From: an uncultured Candidatus Saccharibacteria bacterium
GTDB lineage: Bacteria; Patescibacteriota; Saccharimonadia; Saccharimonadales; Saccharimonadaceae
Assembly (NCBI GenBank): GCA_946406665.1
Contig: CAMJLE010000001.1
Location: 18,874 to 82,873, forward strand
Length of the DNA: 64,000 bases
Reading direction: 5' to 3'
A model generated the notes under the pieces. That model did not search any database. It saw nothing but the letters and a program-made list of their open reading frames with translations, and was not told the DNA's origin. Both the position numbers and the translations under genes were made by a program. How positions within the stretch are numbered: the stretch's first letter is position 1; each line of letters starts with the position of its first letter. Shown one piece after another: positions 41,371 to 50,366 of this stretch.

Positions 41371-43557
41371 TTAGGCTTTTTGATCTACACCTTTCATCGA
41401 GAGGCTGAGGCGACCCTTATCGTCGATAGCGTCAAGACGAACGTTGATTTCGTCGCCAACCTGCAAGGCGTCGGTAACCTTTGCTAGACGCTTGTCGCTA
41501 ACTTGTGAAATATGAAGCATGCCATCAATGCCCGGCAGAATGTTTACGAAAGCGCCAAAGTCCTTAATTGAAACGACTTTGCCTCTATAAATCTTCCCCG
41601 GTTCTGGTTCCTCGACGAGCGATTTGATCCAGTTTAGGGCCTTCTCAATCTTCTCCGTGTCTGCAGCGGCGACAGTGACGAGGCCATTTTCCTCGATATT
41701 GATTTCGGCACCAGTTTCTGCGGTAATTTTATTGATAGTCTCACCACCTTTACCGATGATAGTACCAATTTTATCCGGGTTAACCATGAGCTTCTCGATG
41801 CGTGGCGCGTATGGGCTAAGATGATCGCGCGGGCCGTCGAGTACGGAAAGCATATGTTTCATAATAAACATACGACCATCGTGAGCTTTTTTGATTGCCT
41901 CGGAGAGAACACTAACTGGAAGGCCGTGAACTTTCATATCCATCTGAAGTGCCGTAATACCTTCAGTAGTACCGGTAACTTTGAAATCCATATCTCCAGC
42001 AAAATCCTCTGCGTCCATAAGATCGGTCAAGACGTACGGCTTATCACCATCCATCATTAAGCCCATAGCGACACCGGCAACTGGACGTTTTAGTGGAACG
42101 CCAGCATCCATCAAAGCGAGACAGGAGCTACAGGTAGCAGCCATAGAGGTTGAACCATTCTGAGACATAATCTCAGTAACGCTGCGGATAGCATATGGGA
42201 ATTCTTCTTCGCTTGGCAAGACTGGCATAAGAGCACGCTCAGCAAGGTAGCCGTGACCGATTTCGCGACGCCCTGGGCTACCAATGCGGCCAATTTCACC
42301 GACCGTATAGCTTGGCGCGTTGTAATGGTGCATGTAGCGGCGGACACCGTCGGTAACTTCCATCGTATCGACTAGCTGGCCATAGCTGAGTGGGGCTAAT
42401 GTGACAATATTCATAGCCTGCGTTACGCCGCGCGTGAAGAGGCTGGAGCCATGAGTGCGCGGCAAAATACCAACTTGGGAGCTCAGCGGGCGCACTTCAT
42501 CAAGCTTTCGGCCGTCAGGACGGATGCCGTCTTCGATAATATGCTTTCGCACATCTTTCTTGACGGCTAGTTCAAAGGCCTCTGAATAATCTGCGCGGAA
42601 ATGCTCGTCGTAATATTCAGTCTTAGTGGTCATCTTCTCTTCTTCGGACATCTTGTCAGTTACGCCGGCTTCTTCGTCGGTGATTTCTTTGGCGAATTCG
42701 TCATGCATTTCCCACTTGATTTCATCGATCAAATTATTGCGCTCGACTGTGTTTTGAGTGCGTAGATTGTCGCCAAGTTTACCGACCATCCATTCGTCAA
42801 CTTTCTTCTGGATTTCTTCGCTTGGAAGCACGAGAGTGTATTCTTTCTCTTCGACGCCAACTTTCTCGCGGAGTTCGTTCTGGAGCTTGATGGCTGGTTG
42901 AATCATCTTGAGACCCCATTCGAGACCTCCGATGATGACATCTTCTGGGACTTCGTTAGCGCCCGCTTCAACCATGGTAATGCCGGTATCTTTACCAGCC
43001 ACAACCAAGTCGAGATCAGAAGCATCGCGCTCTTCTGGAGTGAGGAAGGCCTTATATTCGCCATTAACACGACCAATACGCAAACCGGCAATTGGCCCAT
43101 CAAACGGAATCCCGGCTAGCATTAACGCGCTAGATGCCGCAATCATAGCGATGACGTCCGGCCTAAAGTTCGGATCCATCGATAGAACAGTCGCCACGAC
43201 CTGCACCTCTTGGCGATAGCCTTTCGGGAAAAGCGGACGAATTGGGCGGTCAATGAGACGGCCGATTAGGACGGCATTGTCGGAAGGTTTGCCTTCGCGC
43301 TTAATAAATTTACTACTGCTAATTTTGCCAGCAGCATAGTATTTCTCTTCGTAATCGATAGAGAGTGGGAAGAAATCCTGTACAACTGGCTTAGTGCCGA
43401 CAACGACCGATCCAAGAACGACGGTGTCGCCATAGCTAACGAGTACGGATGAAGTAGTACGAAAGCCGACGCGGTTAACTTCCAGCGATAATGGGCGGCC
43501 GCAAAAATCCGTCTCCACCTTGAAAGTCTTCTTTCCGCTGGGGTTGATAATTTCCAT
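41371..43557 (-). CDS. pnp: Polynucleotide phosphorylase
   Basis: A 3'-5' exoribonuclease that degrades RNA phosphorolytically, 728 aa. It has two RNase PH domains (FCGRPLSLEVNRVGFRTTSSVLVSYGDT and later RPDGRKLDEVRPLSSQVG...LFTRGVTQAM), a helical linker, KH (VNPDKIGTIIGKGGETINKI) and S1 (GKIYRGKVVSIKDFGAFVNILPGIDG) domains. The second domain keeps the metal-binding DLMDAEDFAGDMDFKV. AAAGGAAATGTA precedes the ATG. The leader holds a long hairpin (43572-43642) that resembles the RNase III target controlling pnp in other bacteria. Confidence 0.96.
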   Translation of the reverse strand: MEIINPSGKKTFKVETDFCGRPLSLEVNRVGFRTTSSVLVSYGDTVVLGSVVVGTKPVVQDFFPLSIDYEEKYYAAGKISSSKFIKREGKPSDNAVLIGRLIDRPIRPLFPKGYRQEVQVVATVLSMDPNFRPDVIAMIAASSALMLAGIPFDGPIAGLRIGRVNGEYKAFLTPEERDASDLDLVVAGKDTGITMVEAGANEVPEDVIIGGLEWGLKMIQPAIKLQNELREKVGVEEKEYTLVLPSEEIQKKVDEWMVGKLGDNLRTQNTVERNNLIDEIKWEMHDEFAKEITDEEAGVTDKMSEEEKMTTKTEYYDEHFRADYSEAFELAVKKDVRKHIIEDGIRPDGRKLDEVRPLSSQVGILPRTHGSSLFTRGVTQAMNIVTLAPLSYGQLVDTMEVTDGVRRYMHHYNAPSYTVGEIGRIGSPGRREIGHGYLAERALMPVLPSEEEFPYAIRSVTEIMSQNGSTSMAATCSSCLALMDAGVPLKRPVAGVAMGLMMDGDKPYVLTDLMDAEDFAGDMDFKVTGTTEGITALQMDMKVHGLPVSVLSEAIKKAHDGRMFIMKHMLSVLDGPRDHLSPYAPRIEKLMVNPDKIGTIIGKGGETINKITAETGAEINIEENGLVTVAAADTEKIEKALNWIKSLVEEPEPGKIYRGKVVSIKDFGAFVNILPGIDGMLHISQVSDKRLAKVTDALQVGDEINVRLDAIDDKGRLSLSMKGVDQKA

Positions 43558-43571
43558 TACATTTCCTTTCT

Positions 43572-43642
43572 TCGAGAAAATAATATGTATCCATGGCCGT
43601 AGTCTAAGTACTACCGCCGCTGGGTATCTATCATTTTCTCGA
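43572..43642 (-). promoter_or_regulatory. Long hairpin in the pnp leader, candidate RNase III site
   Basis: Minus strand: outer stem TCGAGAAAAT with ATTTTCTCGA (10 bp), an interrupted middle part (ATAGATACCCA with TGGATACATAT), and inner stem GGCGGTAGT with ACTACGGCC (one mismatch). In all about 70 nt fold into one rod ending 15 nt before the pnp start. An extended -10 (TGGTATAAT, 43661-43666) puts the transcript start near 43654, so the rod lies at the 5' end of the mRNA. Confidence 0.75.
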
Positions 43643-43804
43643 TATTTGATACTGTAAATAATTATACCACACCCCTCTTATTCGTCTCCAGAAATGTAAC
43701 GATCGACTGACCTGATACGACCTGCCATATTCATGAGAGTACATCCCATTCGCCAAGGAGATGCAAGCAAAGTGCCAACACTAGCGGAAAGGAGGTGGTC
43801 CGAG

Positions 43805-44134
43805 TTGGATGAATTAATCAATCCAGTTGTTGTTACTGGTTTCGTAAATGAAGCTACTATTAAAAATATATTCGAGAAAATCGAAAAGCCGGCTGGAGTA
43901 CGATTATGTTCTCGCTATGACGACAAAAAGAATGGAACGGTGTTATATGTGTGGCCTTTTCGGGCCGCTTTCGCGTACAGTGATAGAGATGGCTTTTTCT
44001 ACGTATTCTATTTAGATGACGAGGCGCTCGAGAAGGACGGTATCAAAAGCATCGAGGCTACCTGCAAGTTAACACGCCAACATAGTGCCTTGGCCCTACA
44101 ATGGCGAAACGTAGGGTGGATTAATGAGCAATAA
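43805..44134 (+). CDS. Accessory protein, paralogue of the next gene, 109 aa
   Basis: I use TTG 43805, which follows AAAGGAGGTGGTCCGAG; the ORF-track ATG at 43733 has no ribosome site. The TTG start gives M-DELINPVVV, aligning with MVELAGYQITI of the next gene. The shared block is ATIKNIFEKIEKPAGVRLCSRYDDKKNGTVLYVWPF versus SINNIFRKIAEGHNACFSYAEDDGKAKICVYPF. No known domain is recognised. The product is short and soluble with many aromatic residues. A clean terminator follows (44146-44171). It opens a run of three accessory genes inserted between pnp and rpsO. Confidence 0.75.
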   Translation: MDELINPVVVTGFVNEATIKNIFEKIEKPAGVRLCSRYDDKKNGTVLYVWPFRAAFAYSDRDGFFYVFYLDDEALEKDGIKSIEATCKLTRQHSALALQWRNVGWINEQ

Positions 44135-44145
44135 ACCGTGCTCAA

Positions 44146-44176
44146 CCCCATGTACGGCATGGGGATTTTTCTTGCC
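44146..44176 (+). terminator. Terminator of the 43805-44134 gene
   Basis: CCCCATG pairs with CATGGGG, pentaloop TACGG, then ATTTTTCTT. Confidence 0.85.
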
Positions 44177-44337
44177 CTACAAACATATCGTCGACCGCAC
44201 AATTACCACGCTCCGTAAATTGACCAATGTGTTATTTTGTGTCATAGTGATAATAGTGCGTTTCTTTTTTGTTGGAGAAATGCAAGTGTAACATTTTTTG
44301 TGTGTTGTTTTTTACCTAGGAAAGAAGGTGATAAAAA

Positions 44338-44973
44338 ATGGTGGAACTTGCTGGCTATCAAATAACCATACCCGCAAACAAAGCTGAAATGCGGATGGGG
44401 TCTATCAACAATATATTCAGGAAGATCGCCGAGGGGCATAATGCATGTTTCAGCTACGCCGAAGATGACGGGAAAGCTAAAATTTGCGTTTACCCATTTA
44501 GTATGAGCTACGAAGCTCGCAAGTCAAAGTCGGGTCTCGATGCAATAGTACCACCGAGTTGCTACGTGCTCAGGATGGACGGCGTACTGTCTACTCAATC
44601 GTATGGAACCATAAAAAGACTCAGCGATGAGTACTTTGCGAGAACTACAGAGCGGGACGGCGACAAATTATTGCGCATGGCTTCACTTGAGGCCGTAGAT
44701 GTCTATGGCGGAAATTGGGTATTGGAGCCGGATTGCGACGCAGTTTTCGCCCAGTTTATCTGTACGGAATTCAGAATCTCGGCGGCGGTATCTAGGTCTA
44801 ATTCTCCCGACATAGGAGCAAAGCTCAGGCGAGATGCGGTCGAAGTTGGGAAAATAATTGCCGACGTCGTTATGCATACAAACTTACAGGACGATGTAGC
44901 GAAGAATGCCCATCCTCTTCTTCAGTCGCTCTTCGGAGAGCTCCTGAAAATGGATGGCGCTGGGGGCGACTGA
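44338..44973 (+). CDS. Accessory protein, 211 aa, paralogous N-terminus with the upstream gene
   Basis: AGGAAAGAAGGTGATAAAAA precedes the ATG. The first about 90 residues match the 43805 gene (NIFxKI...DDxK...VxPF). The rest is unique: a central segment with RTTERDGDKLLRMASLEAVDVYGGNW and a helical C-terminus (DIGAKLRRDAVEVGKIIADVV, then LLQSLFGELLKM). No catalytic motif, signal peptide or membrane helix is present. TTGACC lies at about 44219, but the matching -10 is weak. TGA stop; a perfect terminator follows. Function unknown. Confidence 0.75.
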   Translation: MVELAGYQITIPANKAEMRMGSINNIFRKIAEGHNACFSYAEDDGKAKICVYPFSMSYEARKSKSGLDAIVPPSCYVLRMDGVLSTQSYGTIKRLSDEYFARTTERDGDKLLRMASLEAVDVYGGNWVLEPDCDAVFAQFICTEFRISAAVSRSNSPDIGAKLRRDAVEVGKIIADVVMHTNLQDDVAKNAHPLLQSLFGELLKMDGAGGD

Positions 44974-45001
44974 AGGCCAGCCATAACAACAAAGCTGTTT
45001 T

Positions 45002-45030
45002 AACCCTATCGCTGTCGATAGGGTTTTTCG
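45002..45030 (+). terminator. Terminator of the 44338-44973 gene
   Basis: AACCCTATCG pairs with CGATAGGGTT, tetraloop CTGT, then TTTC. Confidence 0.9.
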
Positions 45031-45060
45031 TACTCTAAATTATAGGTATACACTTTATGC

Positions 45061-45089
45061 TTGACTTTATTTCTCTTTTGTGCTATAAT
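45061..45089 (+). promoter_or_regulatory. Promoter of the 45144-45782 gene
   Basis: TTGACT (45061-45066), 17-nt spacer ending TTTTGTGC, TATAAT (45084-45089). The same TTTGTGC-TATAAT tail is seen before 52988. Confidence 0.9.
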
Positions 45090-45143
45090 ACGGATATAAA
45101 TCTACATTTGCACCATTAACAAAGCACAGAAGGGGAGGTAGCT

Positions 45144-45782
45144 ATGCCGATAATAGTAAGGGACGGCGCTATGCTAATAGTTGAAGGCATTCACAATTGT
45201 CAACTAATCGAAGGCACTTTCAATAAGTTAGACGTTGCCAGGGGGTACTCAGTAATCGTCTGGCATAATGAAAGAAACGGGCTCGACGTGACGGAAGTTA
45301 TAGTTGTTCCCCGAAAATTCAGGTATGTTTATCACCCTCGAACGGCGGGCGACCAAGACTACGGCCTCGCAAATATTAAGCATGTCGTCTTCGAGGTGCC
45401 ATTCGAGATAAGACAAGAAGATCTTTCGAGCCTACAAAAAGGCTATGCCGAATTCAGGGACGAAAGAAACCGGTTGAGCTCGAGTGGCGGCACAACGCTT
45501 GGCGATATGACTTTTTGCCCGACAACGAGCGAGTGGTTACTCGACGAGGATGATTTCGAAGTCAGAAGTACGGCGATTCAGATTGAAATATCCGTCGGCG
45601 ACGGCCCGTTACAGGACAATCTTAACGAAGTAGTCGCGACAAGACGCTTTATCGATGAACAGCTCTGCAAGTTCGTCGATGAGCGATTATACTCGGATGT
45701 CTATTACACTGTTACTAACATCTTCTGTGCCATCATTGACGAGCTCGAGTTGCGCAACATGCGCGATGTCGGGAAATGTTAA
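45144..45782 (+). CDS. Accessory protein, 212 aa, unknown
   Basis: AGAAGGGGAGGTAGCT lies before the ATG and a near-perfect promoter is upstream. The product is soluble, acidic and beta-rich, with no signal peptide. A middle loop (RDERNRLSSSGGTTLGDM) is followed by a helical C-terminus (RFIDEQLCKFVDERLYSDVYYTVTNIFCAIIDEL). No family is recognised. I see no convincing similarity to the two preceding accessory genes. It converges on rpsO, with two adjacent hairpins between them. Confidence 0.75.
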   Translation: MPIIVRDGAMLIVEGIHNCQLIEGTFNKLDVARGYSVIVWHNERNGLDVTEVIVVPRKFRYVYHPRTAGDQDYGLANIKHVVFEVPFEIRQEDLSSLQKGYAEFRDERNRLSSSGGTTLGDMTFCPTTSEWLLDEDDFEVRSTAIQIEISVGDGPLQDNLNEVVATRRFIDEQLCKFVDERLYSDVYYTVTNIFCAIIDELELRNMRDVGKC

Positions 45783-45804
45783 CTGAATGCGAACGTATTT
45801 TAAG

Positions 45805-45836
45805 AGCCCGATCTTTTTAGAGGTCGGGCTTTTTTT
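45805..45836 (+). terminator. Terminator of the 45144-45782 gene
   Basis: AGCCCGA pairs with TCGGGCT, then TTTTTT. Confidence 0.85.
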
Positions 45837-45843
45837 CATCATA

Positions 45844-45877
45844 AAAAATCCGGCCCGCTGGGGGGGGTCGGATTTTA
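45844..45877 (-). terminator. rpsO terminator
   Basis: Minus strand: AAAATCCG...CCC pairs with GGG(C)CGGATTTT, ending in a T-run. Confidence 0.75.
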
Positions 45878-45891
45878 ATAGCGATTGCAAT

Positions 45892-46158
45892 TTATTTGCG
45901 AAGGCCGAGAGCCGCAACAGTTGCTTTATATTTCTCAAAATCTGTGCGCTCAAGATACTTTAGAAGCTTCTTGCGCAAGCCAACCATCTGAATGAGACCG
46001 CGCTTAGCCATAAAGTCGTGCTTGTTAGCCTTGACGTGCTCGGTAACTTCTTTGATGCGCTCAGTCAAAATCGCAACCTGCACCTCTGGTGAGCCAACGT
46101 CCTTATCACTACGGGCGAGCTTCTTGATCGCCTTAGCCTTGTTATCTTTAGTAATCAT
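45892..46158 (-). CDS. rpsO: 30S ribosomal protein uS15
   Basis: An 88-aa protein of standard length. DVGSPEVQVAILTERIKEVTEHVKANKHDF and RGLIQMVGLRKKLLKYLER are the classical uS15 helices that bind 16S rRNA near h20-22. The promoter is TTGCGT-17 nt-TAAAAT (46168-46196, minus strand) with the -10 only 9 nt from the ATG, so the leader is at most a few nucleotides. The autoregulatory leader known from E. coli rpsO is therefore unlikely here. Confidence 0.97.
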   Translation of the reverse strand: MITKDNKAKAIKKLARSDKDVGSPEVQVAILTERIKEVTEHVKANKHDFMAKRGLIQMVGLRKKLLKYLERTDFEKYKATVAALGLRK

Positions 46159-46201
46159 ATTGGGCTAATTTTATCACAAATCTTAAGATGACGCAACAAT
46201 T

Positions 46202-47563
46202 CTACTTATTGTTCATATACTTCACCAACGCCGCACGAATATCTTTGACCGGCAGTACGAATTTATCCTTAATAGTTGCTGGCGCAATAGCATTCTTGAA
46301 GCCGAGTTTTTTCGCCTCGGCAATACGGCGATCCGGTGCTATTACGCTGCGAATTTCGCCACCAAGGCCAATCTCGCCAAAAACTACAATTTTATCATCA
46401 AGCTTACGACCAGCCGCGGCGCTCGCGATAGCCATGCAAACTGCAAGATCCGCAGCAGAATCATTGAGACGCAGGCCGCCTACGACGTTAATAAAGATAT
46501 CTTTATCTTGTAATTTAAGCTTGGTTCGTTTTTCGAGAACTGCAACTAGGAGGTTAAGGCGGTTTAGGTCGAAACCGGAAGCCGTGCGCTTGGGGTAGCC
46601 AAAATTAGTCGGATTGACGAGTGCCTGAATTTCCACTAAAAGCGGACGCGCACCCTCAATGGTAGCCATAATAATACTTCCGTCAGTATTTTGGCGTTCC
46701 GACAATAGAGCTTCGGATGGATTCTTAACCTCGGAAAGCCCCTTATCGGCCATTTCAAATATCGCCATCTCGGTCGTAGAGCCAAAGCGGTTTTTAACGG
46801 CGCGAATAGTCTTAAAACCGCCATAGCGATCACCCTCGAAGTTCAAGACGACGTCCACTAAATGCTCGAGGATTTTTGGCCCAGCCAAAGTGCCGTCTTT
46901 TGTTACGTGACCCACGATTATTACGGCTGTATTGCTTGCTTTGGCGGCTCGAATAATAAGATTACCGCAACTACTAACCTGACTAACAGTTCCCGGGGCT
47001 GAGCTGATTTCCGCTAAGCTTAGCGTTTGAATTGAGTCTATTATTACGAGCTCGTAGTCGCTTTCTTCGATAGTCTTAGCTATGTCATTGCCCGATGTTG
47101 AGCTAGCAAAATGTAACTGCCCCGAAGACGCCCCAAGACGAACCGCGCGCATCTTTACTTGACTAGCCGACTCCTCTCCAGAAACATACAGCACCTTATG
47201 ACCAGAATTAGATACGGCGGCACATACTTGCATCAGAATTGTAGATTTGCCGATGCCCGGCTGCCCTGCTAGCAGATTAACCGAACCGAGCAAAATGCCG
47301 CCACCTAGAACGGAATCAAAATCTAGGAAGCTAGTCGAGAGACGAGACTCGGTATCGGCCGTCTCTATTGTATCAATGGATACCGCATTGAGCTTCTTGC
47401 CAGATACGGCACCACGAGCCAAGGCTCCCTTTATTTCTGATTCAGCGGGAACAACTTGCTCCATGAGCGTATTCCATTCGCCGCAGTTCTCACAACGGCC
47501 AGCCCATTTCGCGTGGCTAGCACCGCAGTTTTGGCAGACGTACCTTGTTTTTTGTTTAGCCAT
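46202..47563 (-). CDS. radA: DNA repair protein RadA/Sms
   Basis: A helicase-like ATPase that extends branched recombination intermediates, including during transformation. It is 453 aa. The N-terminal zinc finger is intact (YVCQNCGASHAKWAGRCENCGEWNT). The RecA-like core has Walker A GQPGIGKST, Walker B YELVIIDSIQ, and the RadA-specific VKNRFG. A C-terminal Lon-like domain (FINVVGGLRLNDSAADLAVCMAIASAAAG) lacks protease activity in the family. No strong ribosome site; TAAACT stands 6 nt before the ATG, so it may be leaderless. Confidence 0.95.
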   Translation of the reverse strand: MAKQKTRYVCQNCGASHAKWAGRCENCGEWNTLMEQVVPAESEIKGALARGAVSGKKLNAVSIDTIETADTESRLSTSFLDFDSVLGGGILLGSVNLLAGQPGIGKSTILMQVCAAVSNSGHKVLYVSGEESASQVKMRAVRLGASSGQLHFASSTSGNDIAKTIEESDYELVIIDSIQTLSLAEISSAPGTVSQVSSCGNLIIRAAKASNTAVIIVGHVTKDGTLAGPKILEHLVDVVLNFEGDRYGGFKTIRAVKNRFGSTTEMAIFEMADKGLSEVKNPSEALLSERQNTDGSIIMATIEGARPLLVEIQALVNPTNFGYPKRTASGFDLNRLNLLVAVLEKRTKLKLQDKDIFINVVGGLRLNDSAADLAVCMAIASAAAGRKLDDKIVVFGEIGLGGEIRSVIAPDRRIAEAKKLGFKNAIAPATIKDKFVLPVKDIRAALVKYMNNK

Positions 47564-47610
47564 AAACTCAGTTTAGCACGCCGTGTCTTTCGCAATAAGC
47601 ATGAGCTTCT

Positions 47611-47634
47611 AAAAAGCTCCGGCATATGCCGGAG
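47611..47634 (-). terminator. clpP terminator
   Basis: CTCCGGCAT is self-complementary with ATGCCGGAG, followed on the minus strand by CTTTTTAG. Confidence 0.85.
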
Positions 47635-47640
47635 ACTTGT

Positions 47641-48234
47641 TTATGGCTTAATCACTTCGTCAATAATACCGTATTTGAGCGCCTCTTCGGCAGACATCCA
47701 ATTATCGCGGTCCATATCTCGCTCTATTGTCTTTGCGTCCTTGCCTGTATTCTTGCACATCATGTCAATAACGATTCTTTTAAGCTCGATGCCTTCCTTA
47801 AGGGCGATTTCCTGATCTGTAATCTTCCCCTCCGTGCCGGAGCTAGGTTGATGTATCATGACACGAGCATTCGGCAAACAGAAACGTTTCCCCTTGGCGC
47901 CCGACGATAACAGTAGAGAGCCCATCGAGGCTTGCAGGCCGATGCCGATAGTCTGGACGTCCGGCTCGATGTAGTTCATCGTATCGATAATCGCAAAACC
48001 GGCATAGATTGAGCCGCCGGGGGAATTAATATATAGCTTGATATCTTTTTTAGGATCTTCGTAGGCTAGATGTAGCAACTGAGCCACTACGAGATTTGCT
48101 GTTTCTGGAGTAACTTGATCGCCTAGGAAAACGACGCGCTCTTTTAGGAGGCGTGAGTAGATATCGTACGCGCGCTCGCCGCGATTCGTCTCTTCGACGA
48201 CGGTTGGAACCAAATAATCATTTAACTTATTCAT
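47641..48234 (-). CDS. clpP: ATP-dependent Clp protease proteolytic subunit
   Basis: A serine peptidase that forms the 14-mer chamber served by ClpC or ClpX. It starts at ATG 48234 ([15 protein letters not shown]), giving 197 aa, the usual length. The track's longer form runs into the promoter. The catalytic Ser is in [19 protein letters not shown], the His in [11 protein letters not shown] and the Asp in [12 protein letters not shown]. The -10 box (TATTAT) ends 6 nt before the ATG, so the mRNA is leaderless. The -35 box lies inside a CIRCE operator, so HrcA should repress it until heat or unfolding stress. Confidence 0.97.
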   Translation of the reverse strand: MNKLNDYLVPTVVEETNRGERAYDIYSRLLKERVVFLGDQVTPETANLVVAQLLHLAYEDPKKDIKLYINSPGGSIYAGFAIIDTMNYIEPDVQTIGIGLQASMGSLLLSSGAKGKRFCLPNARVMIHQPSSGTEGKITDQEIALKEGIELKRIVIDMMCKNTGKDAKTIERDMDRDNWMSAEEALKYGIIDEVIKP

Positions 48235-48240
48235 AGTTCC

Positions 48241-48269
48241 ATAATATATACTTAGCACTCACAAGTCAA
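48241..48269 (-). promoter_or_regulatory. clpP promoter
   Basis: Minus strand: TTGACT (48264-48269), 17-nt spacer, TATTAT (48241-48246). The -35 box lies within the CIRCE spacer. Confidence 0.9.
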
Positions 48270-48278
48270 GAGTGCTAA
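48252..48278 (-). promoter_or_regulatory. CIRCE operator (HrcA site) of clpP
   Basis: Perfect TTAGCACTC-N9-GAGTGCTAA, matching the CIRCE consensus at all 18 positions. HrcA binding here would cover the -35 box. Confidence 0.97.
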
Positions 48279-48286
48279 GTATAATC

Positions 48287-50314
48287 CTAGGCAGCCTCAC
48301 TTCGTTCAGGGAATTCGAGAAACTCACTAGGTTCGGGCGATAAAGACTTGCGAGCTTCGCTTAGGATTTTCGCGGCAGCATTAAGAAGGGCGCTTTGATT
48401 ATCATAATCCTCAATTTTATCAGGGACATTTCGCGCTTGAGCCTCAACGAGTCTACCGTCCTTCGAATATATCAGTTTCCATTGGCCAATTATATCTACA
48501 TTGTCAACTGCATACTCTGTGGATTTTTTTAGTATTGTCTCCTCTGGAGAAAGACCTTTCGTGCCACCACTCGACCCTAGCATGCCATAATTGGGCTTCT
48601 TACTATAGAATCTTTGATCGTCTTTATCGAGTTGATACCAAGCCACGTCGCCATACGTCCGCTCTTCGTCATATAGATTGGATATTTCCGAGATTTGGCG
48701 GTTCATGTCGCTAATCATGTAATCTAGGCATGAAATATGAGCCTCCACGGAAGACGAATCCGCATAATCCGCCGCAACGCCTTTCGGGTCGCGCGCATAT
48801 GTTTCATAGAGAAATCTGACTATTTCCCGGACGCGAGGACGACTCTCGTAGTCGCGGAGCTTTAATATATCGCGCGCAAACTCCTTCTCACTGCGGCCAA
48901 ACATCTGCTCGTATGCCGACATCTTTTTATCTACGTTACTATGGAGTTTCTCTTCTTTGCCGATCTTGTACCGCAACCTCTCGCTCGAATTATTATCATC
49001 GTCCGTTAGAATACCCTCCTCTTTAGCCTTAGCTAGGTATTCCGCTATCCTATTCTTAATATCCATCATTTCTGAGCTATCCTCAGCTATGTTAGCGGCT
49101 CTTTTCTGATTGCGCTCTTCTTTTAGTGCTAATAAATCAGAAAGCGCATCAATTCTTTTTTGGCGCGCATCGCGTTCTTCTAAGAATTCCGACATTTCGT
49201 TTCGGGATTTATCGTAATTATAAAGAGCATAACCACGACCGCGAGGCGCAAAACGCTTAACGGCATCCCAGTCAATCGCCCCCTCTTTGCCATCATTCGT
49301 AATTATATCCCATACTTTTTCAATCGGTTGATCTTCGCCAAGCTCTTCGATGATTCCTAACGTACGTTCAACCTTTAGAGCTCCGCCATCCTTGTCGTCA
49401 CCCTTACCATGATACCCCTCATCAAGGATTGTATGAGTAATATATCTATCCAGGGCTTTGTTACTGCCAAAGTAATCAAGACTTTCAGCATCCTTGACGT
49501 ACTGATGGATGGATGCCCTAGCGCCGAGATCGCGCACCTGCTCTAGGAGCCGCCTAACATCAGCTCGAGCTTCTTCGTCGTCGGCGTCGTTCATCCCTTC
49601 GAGCTTCGTTTCTAACATATACTCCATCTCGAATAGAATACCCGTCGTAGACTCTGGGCGCTCTTTCGGATCCATATAAGCAATATGGTAAGAGTAGTCG
49701 TCGTACAGTCTTTGTGCATCCTCCGCGGAGAGTTTCTGACCAGTACTAGGACATTCGAACGTAGTGTTGAGATGTTTCTCTATGAATGCCTCCTTATGAA
49801 GGTTGATTAACTCATCAGACAATCGATCACCTTCTTCGGTATTTTCGGGCGTAAACCTGCTCATGATTGCATTTAAGACATCGAGTTTGCCCTTAGGTGG
49901 TCGCTCATTCTTTTCCAGCTCCATCACGCTGGTCGAATAGACGCCATACAATTTCTCTGCATCCTCCGCAGGAATAGAGTTGAAATATTTATCAATAAAC
50001 GCAGTACGGTCTGGATTTGGGTCCACCTCCTTTACGCTTTCAGCAGATTTGCGTTGTTTTGCTTTCTTTTTTGCTTGTTTTCTTTTCTGTATACCTTCCG
50101 ATATAGTCGTGATGATACGCCCAATACGGGATATGATAGATTCGTGAGTTTTCTCTTCCTCAACTTCCTCCCCCATCGTAAGCCAATCAATATCGCTGCC
50201 TATATCCGTTAAGTCAGGTTCATTTTCGTTACCGACCCCAAAATACTGCAACCATCTATTTTCCCCATATGGATTAGTTTCTCCGCCTCCCGATGAAGCC
50301 TCCATATTTCTCAT
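48287..50314 (-). CDS. Unknown 675-aa helical protein between clpP and clpC
   Basis: A soluble, charged and mostly helical protein with no recognisable enzyme domain. A basic low-complexity stretch near residue 75-95 (KRKQAKKKAKQRK) is followed by two related units. Each opens with FI(D/E)K(Y/H)xN, then AEDA(E/Q)(K/R)LYxxYS and ERP about 15 residues on. Helical segments and a tail rich in Ser, Glu and Pro follow. CAGGAGTAATACTTA precedes the ATG. It begins about 50 nt after the clpC stop and its own stop lies just before the clpP CIRCE, so it may be read through from the heat-inducible clpC promoter. An adaptor or stress role is only a guess from position. Confidence 0.8.
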   Translation of the reverse strand: MRNMEASSGGGETNPYGENRWLQYFGVGNENEPDLTDIGSDIDWLTMGEEVEEEKTHESIISRIGRIITTISEGIQKRKQAKKKAKQRKSAESVKEVDPNPDRTAFIDKYFNSIPAEDAEKLYGVYSTSVMELEKNERPPKGKLDVLNAIMSRFTPENTEEGDRLSDELINLHKEAFIEKHLNTTFECPSTGQKLSAEDAQRLYDDYSYHIAYMDPKERPESTTGILFEMEYMLETKLEGMNDADDEEARADVRRLLEQVRDLGARASIHQYVKDAESLDYFGSNKALDRYITHTILDEGYHGKGDDKDGGALKVERTLGIIEELGEDQPIEKVWDIITNDGKEGAIDWDAVKRFAPRGRGYALYNYDKSRNEMSEFLEERDARQKRIDALSDLLALKEERNQKRAANIAEDSSEMMDIKNRIAEYLAKAKEEGILTDDDNNSSERLRYKIGKEEKLHSNVDKKMSAYEQMFGRSEKEFARDILKLRDYESRPRVREIVRFLYETYARDPKGVAADYADSSSVEAHISCLDYMISDMNRQISEISNLYDEERTYGDVAWYQLDKDDQRFYSKKPNYGMLGSSGGTKGLSPEETILKKSTEYAVDNVDIIGQWKLIYSKDGRLVEAQARNVPDKIEDYDNQSALLNAAAKILSEARKSLSPEPSEFLEFPERSEAA

Positions 50315-50366
50315 TAAGTATTACTCCTGCCTATTGTCTTTAGCATTATTATACACGAAATAATGC

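Noticed and set aside
45687-45953. 88-aa minus-strand ORF overlapping two terminators and rpsO
   Set aside because: It crosses both terminators and the rpsO 3' end in another frame; a shadow.
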